Of a stretch of 64,000 nucleotides of DNA, positions 55,027-63,905 are shown piece by piece (the first letter of the stretch is position 1; every line of letters begins with the position of its first letter). The notes below the pieces were generated by a model. It saw only the letters and a list, made by a program, of their open reading frames with translations, did no database searches and was not told the DNA's origin. This DNA is from Saccharibacillus qingshengii (GTDB lineage Bacteria > Bacillota > Bacilli > Paenibacillales > Paenibacillaceae), in NCBI RefSeq assembly GCF_013185195.1, contig NZ_JAAZWC010000019.1, positions 1 through 64,000 of the forward strand. The letters run 5' to 3'. A program made the position numbers and the translations under genes.

Positions 55027-56181
55027 CTATTCGACCTGCTTTCGCACATCTTCCAGGATCTCGGTCCGGCCGATGACCCCCCAGCTTTTGAACAACCAGA
55101 AAGAATCCGTTTCGTATACGCGCGCCTGCTGCACAGCCGGAACGTTTTTCCAGACCGAACTTTTTTGGGCCGCAGCGAGGAAATCCGCGCCATTGGGATC
55201 GACTTCCAGAATCAGCCGGTCGGCATCCAGATCGGCCACCGCTTCCAACGACAAATCTTCGCGTTGATCGATCGGCGTCAAGGAAGACGGTTCGAAGCCC
55301 AGGTCGTGATAGAGCAGTCCGTTCGTCGGATGCCCGTTCTGCGCATAGATTTGCAGCAGTTTGTCCCGCACCCGGATATAAGCCAGTTTACGATGCTCCG
55401 ACTGTTCGACCTGCGCCCGGACCTCCGCCGTTTTCTTGTCGAGTTCGGCAATTTTCTCCTGTGCCAACCCGGTCTTGTCGTACATCTCCGCAATTTTCAA
55501 CAAGTCTTCCGTCCAAAAGTCGGGATCTTCGTCGTAGTCTTTCCATTCGTTGCCCAAAACGACAGTCGGCGCAATCTTGTTCAACTGCTCGTAGGTCGTC
55601 TCGTCTGTCCGGCTTTCGACCAGAATCACATCCGGGTCCAGCAGCAGAATCGCTTCCAGATTCGGCGCTTCGGCCGATCCGACCGTAGCCACGCCTTCCA
55701 GCTCATCCGCCAGATAAGGCAGGTAATCGCCGCCGTAGCGCTCTTCCGTATTGACGCCCACCGGCGTCTCGCCGATCGTCAGCATATGGTCGATATACGA
55801 GGCGGACAAAGAGACCACCCGTTTCGGCGAAGCCGGAATTTCCGCCGTTCCTTTCAGATGCGTAATCGCAATCGTGGCTGACTTTCCGCTGCCTGCTGAA
55901 GAAGAAGTTTGCGCTTCGGAAGTCGAGGCCTCGCCGGAAGACGCTTTTGTATCCGAACCGGCTTCGGTTTGCGCCGCCGCTTCGGTCTTCCCTGTCTGTG
56001 CATTCGGCATGGCCGATCCGCAGGCGGAGAGCATCAGTACCGCCGCAATCAGCAGCATCCAGCCCGCGGCGAACGGTACGCGTGCAGCGCCGAAGCGAGT
56101 CTTCCTGCTCCCGCTTTCTTTAGGTTCGCTGCTTGATCTATTCTTTTTCCCCTTATTCAATCCGTTCCCTGTATGCTGCAC
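55027..56181 (-). CDS. Iron-siderophore ABC transporter substrate-binding lipoprotein
   Basis: This 384-aa lipoprotein has a long basic N-region (about 33 residues), a signal helix and the lipobox LSAC near 51-54. An Ala/Ser/Thr-rich linker (to about 103) leads to a TroA/FecB-type binding domain (PKRVVSLSASYIDHML, DPDVILVESRTDETTYEQL, YHDLGFEP). It binds a ferric siderophore outside the membrane. The start seems to be GTG at 56181 behind AGGGGG. A perfect Fur box and a sigma-A promoter lie just upstream. Permease and ATPase genes must be elsewhere. Confidence 0.92.
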   Translation of the reverse strand: MQHTGNGLNKGKKNRSSSEPKESGSRKTRFGAARVPFAAGWMLLIAAVLMLSACGSAMPNAQTGKTEAAAQTEAGSDTKASSGEASTSEAQTSSSAGSGKSATIAITHLKGTAEIPASPKRVVSLSASYIDHMLTIGETPVGVNTEERYGGDYLPYLADELEGVATVGSAEAPNLEAILLLDPDVILVESRTDETTYEQLNKIAPTVVLGNEWKDYDEDPDFWTEDLLKIAEMYDKTGLAQEKIAELDKKTAEVRAQVEQSEHRKLAYIRVRDKLLQIYAQNGHPTNGLLYHDLGFEPSSLTPIDQREDLSLEAVADLDADRLILEVDPNGADFLAAAQKSSVWKNVPAVQQARVYETDSFWLFKSWGVIGRTEILEDVRKQVE

Positions 56182-56197
56182 CGTTCATCCCCCTATA

Positions 56198-56247
56198 AGT
56201 GATAATCATTATCACTCTATACTAGGGAAGAAGCGCCTTCGGTTCAA
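56198..56247 (-). promoter_or_regulatory. Fur box and promoter of the siderophore operon
   Basis: AGTGATAATCATTATCACT at 56198-56216 is a perfect 19-base palindrome matching the Fur box TGATAATnATTATCA. On the minus strand TTGAAC (56242-56247), 17 bases, then TAGTAT (56219-56224) form the promoter, with the Fur box directly downstream of the -10. Iron-bound Fur would block transcription. Confidence 0.93.
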
Positions 56248-56253
56248 TGGACG

Positions 56254-57897
56254 TTATCGCCGATTTTGCATGGACAAATTCACCCGGGTTGCTTCGGTCA
56301 TTCGGTCAAACAGTTCGTGCATCGCCTCGAGACGGCCTGCCGGGCCAAGCGCTTTGAACAAAAGTCCCTGCGCATCGCAGACCCGTCCTTCCCTGACCGC
56401 CCGAAGCGACTGCCACTCTTCGGAAGCTTCGATCGCGCGCATGCGTCCCGCCGCTTCCGGCGTCGGTTCCACTGCCATAAACAGCCAGTCCGCATCGAAA
56501 AGGGGAAGCTGCCCGGGACCGATATTCAACGCCCATTCGCCTGCCGGAAAATGATCGGGAAGCTGCAAACCGAGATCGTCGTACAGCAGCGCTCCTGTCT
56601 GATTCAGCGCTCCGTATACGCGGCACAATGTCGCACCGACCCGAATATAATAAGCCGTCATCCTGCGCCCCGCTTGGGCCGTCAGCTGTGCGCGCATCCT
56701 TTTCCGCTTCGCTTCGTACCGGCCGATCCAGTCTTCCGCTTCATTCTGCCGACCGAAGATGCCGCCCATCTGCCTAAGCTGCCGTACCAGGTCATTGGAG
56801 TAGGAAAGCGTGACGGTCGGAGCAATCCGCTCCAACTGCGCGTCGGCGTCCAGGCGGCTGCTGGTCAGGATCAGGTCCGGCGCGGTTCGGCCCAGCTTGG
56901 CATAACTGAAGGCCGAACTGTCGAGCCGGACGGATGCTCCCGGTTCATCAGACTGCGCCGCGGCCGATTCGCCGATTCGCGGAATCCTTTGCTCGTAAGA
57001 CAATACGGCGACAGGCGAAATGCCGAGCGTCGTCAGATAGTCGTCAAGCCCGTAGTAGACAGTCGCAATCCGCAGATCGCTTCGCTTCATATATTGGCCC
57101 GGGGCAATGCCTTCCGACTTTTTGAATGCCCGGCTGAAATAATGCTCGTCCTTGTAGCCGACGCTTCGCGCGATCGTCTTGATCTTGTCGCTTGAGAACA
57201 GCAGCTGCTTCGCCCGGGTCATTCGCAGATGCAGCAGATACTGGGCCGGAGTCCGTCCGGTTCGGGCTTTGAACGTCCGAATGAAATGATTGACGCTCAT
57301 CCCGGATCGAACGGCCATCTCCTCAATACTCACTTCCCGCGCATAATGCCCGGACATGTACGCCAAAGCGAGATCGATCCCGGACCGCCCGGCTTCTTCC
57401 TCCGTGCTTTTCAAAAGTCCGCTCTGCCTATCGCCTGCCGCCGATTCCGTCTGGCGTACGCCCATCCAGCGGTGCAGCGCATGCTTGAGTTCCAGCCGGT
57501 CGCGAGGCGGCGCTTCCCCCGCCATTCCCGGCAGGCGCTCCGGAAGCCCGGACGACCGTTCCAACCTTCCCGAAGCGGGAAGTTCGGCTTCCGCCGCCAA
57601 CCACTGCCCGGCGTATTTCTGCATGCGGCAGCAGGAGAACAGCAGCAGCGTGACGCGAAATCCCGCTTCCCAGCGTCCGCCGAGCGCGGTTCCGGGGACC
57701 AGCCAGAACCGGTCGCCCGCTTCCGCCGTATGGGTATGCCCGTCGATCGACACGGCGGCCCGTCCACTTTCGACCGCAAGCAGACCGCATTTGTCCAGCT
57801 CTCTGGGACGCAGAACGCCTTCATCTTGGAACTCCGCCCGGCAGAGCCGAACCGAAGGAAAAAAGAGCCGGTCCGGTTTGCTTTTGGCCGTGTTCAT
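56254..57897 (-). CDS. AraC-family regulator fused to siderophore-binding domain (Btr-like)
   Basis: This 547-aa protein has an N-terminal cupin-like region and a double AraC HTH (about 185-280: YAREVSIEEMAVRSGMSVNHF and IKTIARSVGYKDEHYFSRAFKK). A C-terminal FecB-type substrate-binding domain (about 285-540: DLILTSSRLDADAQLERIAPTV, LLYDDLGLQLP) completes it. This is the architecture of Bacillus Btr, which senses an iron-siderophore in the cytoplasm and activates uptake genes. AAGGAG precedes the ATG at 57897. It lies 72 bases upstream of the siderophore operon, in the same direction, and is its likely activator. Confidence 0.9.
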   Translation of the reverse strand: MNTAKSKPDRLFFPSVRLCRAEFQDEGVLRPRELDKCGLLAVESGRAAVSIDGHTHTAEAGDRFWLVPGTALGGRWEAGFRVTLLLFSCCRMQKYAGQWLAAEAELPASGRLERSSGLPERLPGMAGEAPPRDRLELKHALHRWMGVRQTESAAGDRQSGLLKSTEEEAGRSGIDLALAYMSGHYAREVSIEEMAVRSGMSVNHFIRTFKARTGRTPAQYLLHLRMTRAKQLLFSSDKIKTIARSVGYKDEHYFSRAFKKSEGIAPGQYMKRSDLRIATVYYGLDDYLTTLGISPVAVLSYEQRIPRIGESAAAQSDEPGASVRLDSSAFSYAKLGRTAPDLILTSSRLDADAQLERIAPTVTLSYSNDLVRQLRQMGGIFGRQNEAEDWIGRYEAKRKRMRAQLTAQAGRRMTAYYIRVGATLCRVYGALNQTGALLYDDLGLQLPDHFPAGEWALNIGPGQLPLFDADWLFMAVEPTPEAAGRMRAIEASEEWQSLRAVREGRVCDAQGLLFKALGPAGRLEAMHELFDRMTEATRVNLSMQNRR

Positions 57898-57909
57898 GAT
57901 CCCCACTCC

Positions 57910-58800
57910 TTATGCGAAAAAGTCGTACGTCCGCGTCCACTCGCGCTTCTCGCCCGGTGCAAGCTCGATTGCGATAAAGACTTCAGGCGCAACCACATGT
58001 CCCGACCCCCATACTCCAAGCTTGAAAGCGTCGAAGTCGCCGCGCTCGCGCACGCCCGCTCCGCTAGGTTGATGCAGCAGCTCCCAGTAGGGCAATTCGC
58101 CGACGGCGAAGCCGCCGAACAAACTGTAATATTCTTCGCCCGCCAGAGCGTTCCAGGTCATCCGGCCGGCCGAAAGTTCCAGTTTGTCTTCCACGCCGCC
58201 GTCGCCGAGCAGATGCAGTTCCGGTTCGTACGGCAGATTCAGTACATAATCCGGTCCTACCGGATGCCCGCCGATCCCCATGAAATTATGTACGTATTCG
58301 CTGGTCGAGAAGCTCTTCGTCCCCGTATTGTCCAGCTTGTAACGGATATGCAGGCTGCGGCCGTCAATTTCGACCGTTTTGACGAGCACGGCCGCATAGC
58401 CGTTATGCTCCGGCGCCGTGGAAGTGAAGCGGATCCATGCGGGTCCGATTTCCGTCTGGACTTCGTAGGCTTCGACCGGATACGTTCGGGCAAAATTGTA
58501 GCTTTCGTCGTCGATTCGCGTCAGCGCGCCGATGCCGAGTTTGACAAAGGACTCGCCGGGTGCAGCTTCTTCGTAGCCGATCGCTTTTTCGATGCCGAAC
58601 TCCCCGGACAAGCCTTCGCCGCCCGTTCCCTGACCCGCGACCAGACTCTCCGGTACGCAAAAGTTCAAACCCGCGCTTTCGAGTCTCACCTGCGTAATCC
58701 ATCCGGTCCGGTCGAACCGTGTTCCGGTGCAGGTCTCCGGAGCTTTGATCGTGACCGTGAGCTCTTCCCCGGTCAGCGTATATTCGTGTGTTTCGTTCAT
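57910..58800 (-). CDS. Aldose 1-epimerase-like (galactose mutarotase fold) protein
   Basis: This 296-aa beta-sandwich protein is of the galactose-mutarotase-like superfamily. Hints are the TRFDRTGWITQV opening near 26-37, YKLDNTGTKSFSTSEYVHNFMGIGG near 150-174, and a late EVFIAIELAPGE. The exact sugar is not clear. AGGAGG precedes the ATG at 58800. It is followed 12 bases later by the Btr-like gene and preceded by the GH42 gene on the same strand. Anomer conversion of released galactose would fit. Confidence 0.75.
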   Translation of the reverse strand: MNETHEYTLTGEELTVTIKAPETCTGTRFDRTGWITQVRLESAGLNFCVPESLVAGQGTGGEGLSGEFGIEKAIGYEEAAPGESFVKLGIGALTRIDDESYNFARTYPVEAYEVQTEIGPAWIRFTSTAPEHNGYAAVLVKTVEIDGRSLHIRYKLDNTGTKSFSTSEYVHNFMGIGGHPVGPDYVLNLPYEPELHLLGDGGVEDKLELSAGRMTWNALAGEEYYSLFGGFAVGELPYWELLHQPSGAGVRERGDFDAFKLGVWGSGHVVAPEVFIAIELAPGEKREWTRTYDFFA

Positions 58801-58989
58801 GTTGAGTTCCTCCTCGATATTCGCGGCCGGTTTTCCGAAGCCGCCGTCCGCCCGTTGTCCCATCATAGCGCGGCCCGGCCAAAAAAGGTACTGCTCCGCC
58901 TCCGGTCCAACGCAAAAAGGACAGGCGCGGGCCCATCCTTGTTGTCGGGCGGTTGGATCGTCTATCGGTCCGGCAGCCGCAAGCGCGAT

Positions 58990-61059
58990 TCAATCCATGG
59001 CCACGCCGTCTTCCATCGCCGCCGAGCAGGCAGCGCTTTCGCGGTCTTCGACGATTGCGAAACCCCAGGCCGGCAGCCGCAGCAGTTGGCCGTGCCGGAT
59101 GTCCGCTCCCGACAGCAGTTCCCGGCCGTCGCGGTATCCGTATTCGAATGCCGCCGGTTCGCCGGAATAGTTCAGGAAATAGCGTACGCGGCAGCCGGCT
59201 CCGTTCACGCCGGATTTGACGACGAGCGGGAACTTGATCTTCTGCTCTTCGCCCCATAATCCGGCGTCTCGCAGCACCCGTTCGAACACTTGGAACAGCA
59301 GGTCTTCGCCCGGCATGAAACCGATATAAGTCGCCGTGCCTTCGCCGAACACATTGTGCGTGATTGCCGCGTACTCTTTCCACTCGGGATGATCGTAACG
59401 CGCCCATACTTCCGCTGTCGTCGGCGTCAGCAGTTCCATCCAGGTCTCCGCTTGATAACCCTCTTCAACGGTATCAAGCAGATTGCGTGTCAGCCGGACA
59501 GACACGTTTTTCGGTTCGGCAAACAGCTGGTAATTCACGCCGCAGGCATGCTCGATCAGCCCCGGCTGGGCGCTTGTACGCACCTGCACGTCGGCGTTCG
59601 CGAAGCCGCTTTTGAACGTATAGACCACATGCCCGCCTTTTTCCGTAAATTCGTTCAGCTTCTCCAGCAGCCGGTCCGCTGCGCTGTACAAGGCCGGTAC
59701 GACAATCAGATCGTATTCCGCCAGCACTTTCGACTCCGTGTCCGGGTGGACGAAGTCGCAGCCGACATTCAGCTTGTAGAGCGCATCGTAGCAGCGTCGC
59801 ACGACGTCGTTGTAGAGCACGCCGCCCGGCAGCGGGAACCAGTCGATGGCGCTGAGCGATTCGTTGCTGACCAGCATCGCGACCCGGTTGATTTTGCGCA
59901 GACCGCTCAGCGATCCGCTCAGACGCGCGAAGTCCGCTCCGATCGTTCGGGCCTCCTCGTACACGGGGTTCGGCTGCAGGTCGTGACTGAGCAGTCCTTT
60001 CCAATACGTCTCGAACGAATTATGGATCGAATGCCAGTGCCAATAAGCGACCATGCTTGCTCCCGAAGCCAGATGGCTGAACGCGAGCAGGCGCAGCTGC
60101 CCGGGATACGGCGTCCAGTGCGGGAAAGCCTGGGCCTGCGTCTCCAAGACGAGATAAGCCGATTGTTTGAGCGACCGCGCCAGATCGCCGCCGAACGAAA
60201 TTTCGATGCCGGTCAGCTTGCTCTGTGAAGGATGGTAGATGTCCACGCCCGCAATGTCGAACGGCTTCGAAGCCTTGAAATGATCCACGTCCCGCTGCAC
60301 GCCGTACGAATGGCCGCGCCAGTCGAAATCGAAGTTGTGCGTGGTGAATTGGCCGGGCTTCTTGTAGCCGTTGACAATGTCGACCTGCCAGGCCAGAAAT
60401 TCGGTCACGAGCTGCCGCTGGAAGCGGGCGAACTCCGCCCCCAGACTGCCGTTGATCGTACCGAGCACCGAAGGGAAATCTTCCCATGCGTCGATGCGGT
60501 TGCTCCAATAGGCCAACCCGAAGCGGCGGTTCAGCTCGCCGAGATCGCCGCCGAACTTCTCCCGCATCGCTTTGACGAAGCGCAGCTGAACGTTGGGACC
60601 GGCGGTTCCGTAATGCTTGGTCTCGTTGTCGATCTGATAGCCGATCACCGCCGGATGACCGCAGACGCGGCCGATCAATTTGCGAATGATCCGCTCGGCA
60701 TAGAACAGATAGGCGGGGCTTGTGATGTCCATAATCTGGCGCGCTCCGTATTTCCCCGGACCGCTGCGGGTCTCGGCCAGGACCTCGGGATGTTCGCGCA
60801 CCATCCAGGCCGGGACGGCATAGGTCGGCGTACCGACGATCACGGAGATGCCCGCCTCATGCATGGCATCCAATACGCGATCCACCGAAGCGAAATTGAA
60901 CACTCCGTTTTGCGGTTCATGCGTGCTCCAGGTCGATTCCGCGATCCGTACGACGGTAATGCCCGCCTCCTGCATCATCTCGATATCTTTGGCCAGCCGG
61001 TCATCAGGCATATATTCATCGTAATAAGCGACTCCGTAATGCAGACGTTCCATATCCAT
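58990..61059 (-). CDS. GH42 beta-galactosidase
   Basis: This is a 689-aa cytoplasmic enzyme of family GH42. An (alpha/beta)8 catalytic domain (about 1-390) has the acid/base Glu in QIDNETKHYG near 144 and the nucleophile Glu in YLVLETQAQ near 303. It is followed by a trimerisation domain and a small C-terminal beta domain. The opening YGVAYYDEYMPDDRLAKDIEMM is typical. There is no signal peptide, so it acts on imported galactosides, for example galactan side chains of pectin. The start may be at 61059 or at the ATG two codons later. Confidence 0.92.
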   Translation of the reverse strand: MDMERLHYGVAYYDEYMPDDRLAKDIEMMQEAGITVVRIAESTWSTHEPQNGVFNFASVDRVLDAMHEAGISVIVGTPTYAVPAWMVREHPEVLAETRSGPGKYGARQIMDITSPAYLFYAERIIRKLIGRVCGHPAVIGYQIDNETKHYGTAGPNVQLRFVKAMREKFGGDLGELNRRFGLAYWSNRIDAWEDFPSVLGTINGSLGAEFARFQRQLVTEFLAWQVDIVNGYKKPGQFTTHNFDFDWRGHSYGVQRDVDHFKASKPFDIAGVDIYHPSQSKLTGIEISFGGDLARSLKQSAYLVLETQAQAFPHWTPYPGQLRLLAFSHLASGASMVAYWHWHSIHNSFETYWKGLLSHDLQPNPVYEEARTIGADFARLSGSLSGLRKINRVAMLVSNESLSAIDWFPLPGGVLYNDVVRRCYDALYKLNVGCDFVHPDTESKVLAEYDLIVVPALYSAADRLLEKLNEFTEKGGHVVYTFKSGFANADVQVRTSAQPGLIEHACGVNYQLFAEPKNVSVRLTRNLLDTVEEGYQAETWMELLTPTTAEVWARYDHPEWKEYAAITHNVFGEGTATYIGFMPGEDLLFQVFERVLRDAGLWGEEQKIKFPLVVKSGVNGAGCRVRYFLNYSGEPAAFEYGYRDGRELLSGADIRHGQLLRLPAWGFAIVEDRESAACSAAMEDGVAMD

Positions 61060-61422
61060 AGGAATTCCATCCTTTCCGCTTGCCGGACTGCAGAGGCAGA
61101 TACCGGATGCCGCGTCCCGGTTGTCCGCGCTTGGACCTGCCTGGGTACGATCCGAGTCCTGCTCCTGTCCGTAACCCTTTCGCGGTCGCCGTCCCCATGT
61201 CCTGCAAACGCTCTATTTTTGTCGGACGGGTTCAAATTTCCTGCCGCAGCAGACCGGCATTGCGGATTTGGGTTTTACTCCCCCTTGACGCTTCTTGGTT
61301 CCGCACGCTCCGAATTCACGGCCAAAAAGAAAACCCGCTCAAAAAACGTTTATTTTTGCTATTTTCGGTCTACTTTTTCTTTTGTAAGCGTTCAACTGGA
61401 ATTCAGATGGAAAAAGGATTTT
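61060..61422. other. Divergent intergenic region, GH42 side
   Basis: No gene is seen. TGTAAGCGTTCAAC at 61383-61396 is a partial cre match (two mismatches). It is about 330 bases from the GH42 start, so its relevance is uncertain. The GH42 promoter is not obvious. Confidence 0.4.
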
Positions 61423-61454
61423 TTTACATTCGCTTAACAAAAGGGCGTTATACT
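61423..61454 (+). promoter_or_regulatory. Pho-box-like promoter of ppk
   Basis: TTTACA (61423-61428) and TTAACA (61434-61439) are separated by 5 bases, the 11-base spacing of Bacillus PhoP boxes. A good -10, TATACT, follows at 61449-61454, and the -35 position lacks a consensus. This is the layout of a PhoP-activated promoter. The leader to the ppk start is about 165 bases. Confidence 0.5.
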
Positions 61455-61628
61455 GATAAAGAGCAGCTCGGAAAAAGGGGAAGCTTCGCAACCCGCCGCC
61501 GTTTCGCTGCGTAAACGATTTTGTGTCTACCGGAACGGCTCCGGCGATCAAGCCGCTAAATGACCGGATTTGTACGAACAATCTGTGTGCCGGGCACCTG
61601 CGCCTGCATGCTGTACTTGGAGGAACTT

Positions 61629-63734
61629 ATGGATAATAATCATACGGCTCACCGGGGAACATCCCCATACTACATCAACCGTGACCTCAGTTGGATCGAA
61701 TTCAATTACCGCGTTCTCGAAGAAGCCCAGGAACCGGAGACGCCGCTTCTGGAACGTGCCAAGTTTCTGGGGATCGTCTCGCGCAATCTGGACGAATTCA
61801 TGAGCGTCCGGGTAGCCGGTATCCGCAACCAGCTCAAAGCCGGAATCACCAAAAAAGATTTCTCCGGTTATACCCCTCCCGTTCTGTACAAGCGTCTGAG
61901 CAAACGGATCGAGAAGATGGTAGCGGCGGAGTACCGTACATACCGCGAGCTGGTACGTCTGATGGCCAAAGAAAGCCTGATGCTGAACCGCTATGAAGAT
62001 CTGAGTGCCACCCAGCAAAAAGCGGCGGACGATTACTTCCACGATGTAATCTTCCCCGTTCTGACTCCCATGGCGGTCGACCTGAGCCGGCCGTTCCCGC
62101 TGGTGCACAGCCAGAACGTCTATCTGGCGGCGCTGCTTGAGCGCGACAACACGCCGGAAGATCTGCCCGATGAAGAACGGTACTATTTTGCGATCGTGCA
62201 GGTCCCTTCCATTCTGCCGAGACTGGTCTCGGTCAGTCAGCGCAGCCACAGCAAGAAGCAGAGTTATGTCCTGATCGACGAGCTGATCTGCCACCATATC
62301 CAGACGCTGTTCAGCGGCCACAAAGCGGTCACCGTGCATGCGTTCCGCCTCACCCGCGACGCCGATCTGGAGATCAACGAAGAAGAAGCGGACGACCTGC
62401 TCGAAGAAATCGAGAAGAAACTGCGCAAGCGCCGCCGCGGCGCGCCTGTCCGGCTCGAAGTGCAAAAAGGCTTCCACCCCTACGCGCTGCAGCTGCTGCA
62501 GGAAGAATTCGAGATCGAAGACGCCGTGTACGAGATCGACGGGCCGATCGACCTCGGCTTCCTGTCGTCGTTCGCCGGTTCCGTCAAAAATCGAGATGCG
62601 CTCCGTTATCCGTCGCGGCTGTCTACCTACCCGCCCGAATTCGGAGACGGCGGAGACACCGACTACTTCGGCGTACTGAAAGAACGCGATGTCCTGCTGC
62701 ATCATCCATTCGAAACGTTCGATGCCGTCAGCGATTTCGTCGAACAGGCTGCCGAAGATCCGAACGTGATGGCGATCAAGATGACCCTGTACCGGGTCAG
62801 CAGCAAATCGGCCATTATCCGTTCCCTCGCCGAAGCTGCGGAAGCCGGCAAACAGGTTACGGTCGTCGTCGAATTGAAAGCCCGGTTCGACGAAGAACGC
62901 AATATCAGCTGGGCGCGCACGCTGGAGCAGGCCGGCTGTCATGTCGTCTACGGACTGGTCGGACTCAAGACGCACGCCAAAGCGATCCTCGTCGTCCGGC
63001 GCGAAGAAGACGGCCTGCGCCGTTACGTGCACGTAGGTACCGGTAACTACAACGATGCGACGGCCAAGCTCTATACGGACGTCGGCTTGATGACTTCCAA
63101 TCCTTCGATCGGCGAAGATGCTTCGGAGCTGTTCAATCATATTACCGGCTATTCGAGTCATCCCGACTGGAAAGAGATTTCGGTCGCGCCGGATACGATG
63201 ATGGGCACCTTCGTGACGAATATCCGCCGCGAAGCCGACCATGCCAAAGCCGGCCTCCCGGCTCGCATCATCGCCAAGTTCAACTCGCTGTCCAACCAGC
63301 AGATCATCGACGAACTGTACGAAGCGTCCAAAGCCGGCGTCAAAGTCGACCTGATCGTGCGCGGCGTCTGCTGTCTGCGCCCGGCCGTCCCGGGGCTGAG
63401 CGAGAATATTACAGTGCGCAGCATCGTCGACCGGTATCTGGAACACTCCCGGATCTATTACTTCGAGAATGGCGGCGATTCCGAGATCTTCCTCTCGAGC
63501 GCCGACTGGATGACCCGCAACCTGACCCGCCGCGTGGAATTGATGTGCCCGATTCTCGATCCGAGCTGCAAAGATACGCTGCTGAATATCGTGAAGCTCT
63601 ATCTCAAAGACAACGTCAAAGCCCGCATTCTGACTTCAAGCGGCGGCTACGAGTCGTTTGATAACGGCGAAGAACCGTTCCGCAGCCAATTCCGTGCGGA
63701 AGATCTCCGCTCCTGGAAATCGACGCTCGTCTAA
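61629..63734 (+). CDS. ppk1: Polyphosphate kinase 1
   Basis: This 701-aa enzyme makes inorganic polyphosphate from ATP. The N domain opens with YINRDLSWIEFNYRVL and includes FLGIVSRNLDEFMSVRVAG. The two C-terminal phospholipase-D-like domains carry the autophosphorylated His in GLKTHAKAILVVRRE near 447, then GTGNYN, and a second conserved His in YLEHSRIYYF. Length is normal. TTGGAGG precedes the ATG at 61629. An exopolyphosphatase gene, a common partner, is not seen in the window. Confidence 0.96.
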   Translation: MDNNHTAHRGTSPYYINRDLSWIEFNYRVLEEAQEPETPLLERAKFLGIVSRNLDEFMSVRVAGIRNQLKAGITKKDFSGYTPPVLYKRLSKRIEKMVAAEYRTYRELVRLMAKESLMLNRYEDLSATQQKAADDYFHDVIFPVLTPMAVDLSRPFPLVHSQNVYLAALLERDNTPEDLPDEERYYFAIVQVPSILPRLVSVSQRSHSKKQSYVLIDELICHHIQTLFSGHKAVTVHAFRLTRDADLEINEEEADDLLEEIEKKLRKRRRGAPVRLEVQKGFHPYALQLLQEEFEIEDAVYEIDGPIDLGFLSSFAGSVKNRDALRYPSRLSTYPPEFGDGGDTDYFGVLKERDVLLHHPFETFDAVSDFVEQAAEDPNVMAIKMTLYRVSSKSAIIRSLAEAAEAGKQVTVVVELKARFDEERNISWARTLEQAGCHVVYGLVGLKTHAKAILVVRREEDGLRRYVHVGTGNYNDATAKLYTDVGLMTSNPSIGEDASELFNHITGYSSHPDWKEISVAPDTMMGTFVTNIRREADHAKAGLPARIIAKFNSLSNQQIIDELYEASKAGVKVDLIVRGVCCLRPAVPGLSENITVRSIVDRYLEHSRIYYFENGGDSEIFLSSADWMTRNLTRRVELMCPILDPSCKDTLLNIVKLYLKDNVKARILTSSGGYESFDNGEEPFRSQFRAEDLRSWKSTLV

Positions 63735-63763
63735 CCCCGGATTTTTCGGCACATGAATCGACA

Positions 63764-63802
63764 AAGAAGCCCGTTCCCCGATTACCGGGGGACGGGCTTC
63801 TT
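63764..63802. terminator. Terminator of ppk
   Basis: AAGAAGCCCGTTCCCC pairs with GGGGGACGGGCTTCTT (16 bp, one G:T mismatch) around a 7-base loop. It lies 30 bases past the ppk stop; the T-run is short. It probably also serves the minus-strand gene at 63906. Confidence 0.8.
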
Positions 63803-63905
63803 GTCTGAACGTCCGCTTCGCTGCGGATACTCGAGCGACGGACCTGTATGACGGTTGATGTCTATTCATGCCCGCTTCGTTTTCGCCAAAGCGGGAGCGG
63901 ATCCG

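Noticed and set aside
57229-59259. 676-codon plus-strand frame opposite the AraC regulator and aldose-epimerase-like genes
   Set aside because: Antisense shadow with no recognisable domain.
61548-63446. 632-codon minus-strand frame opposite ppk
   Set aside because: Shadow of a well-identified ppk1 coding sequence.
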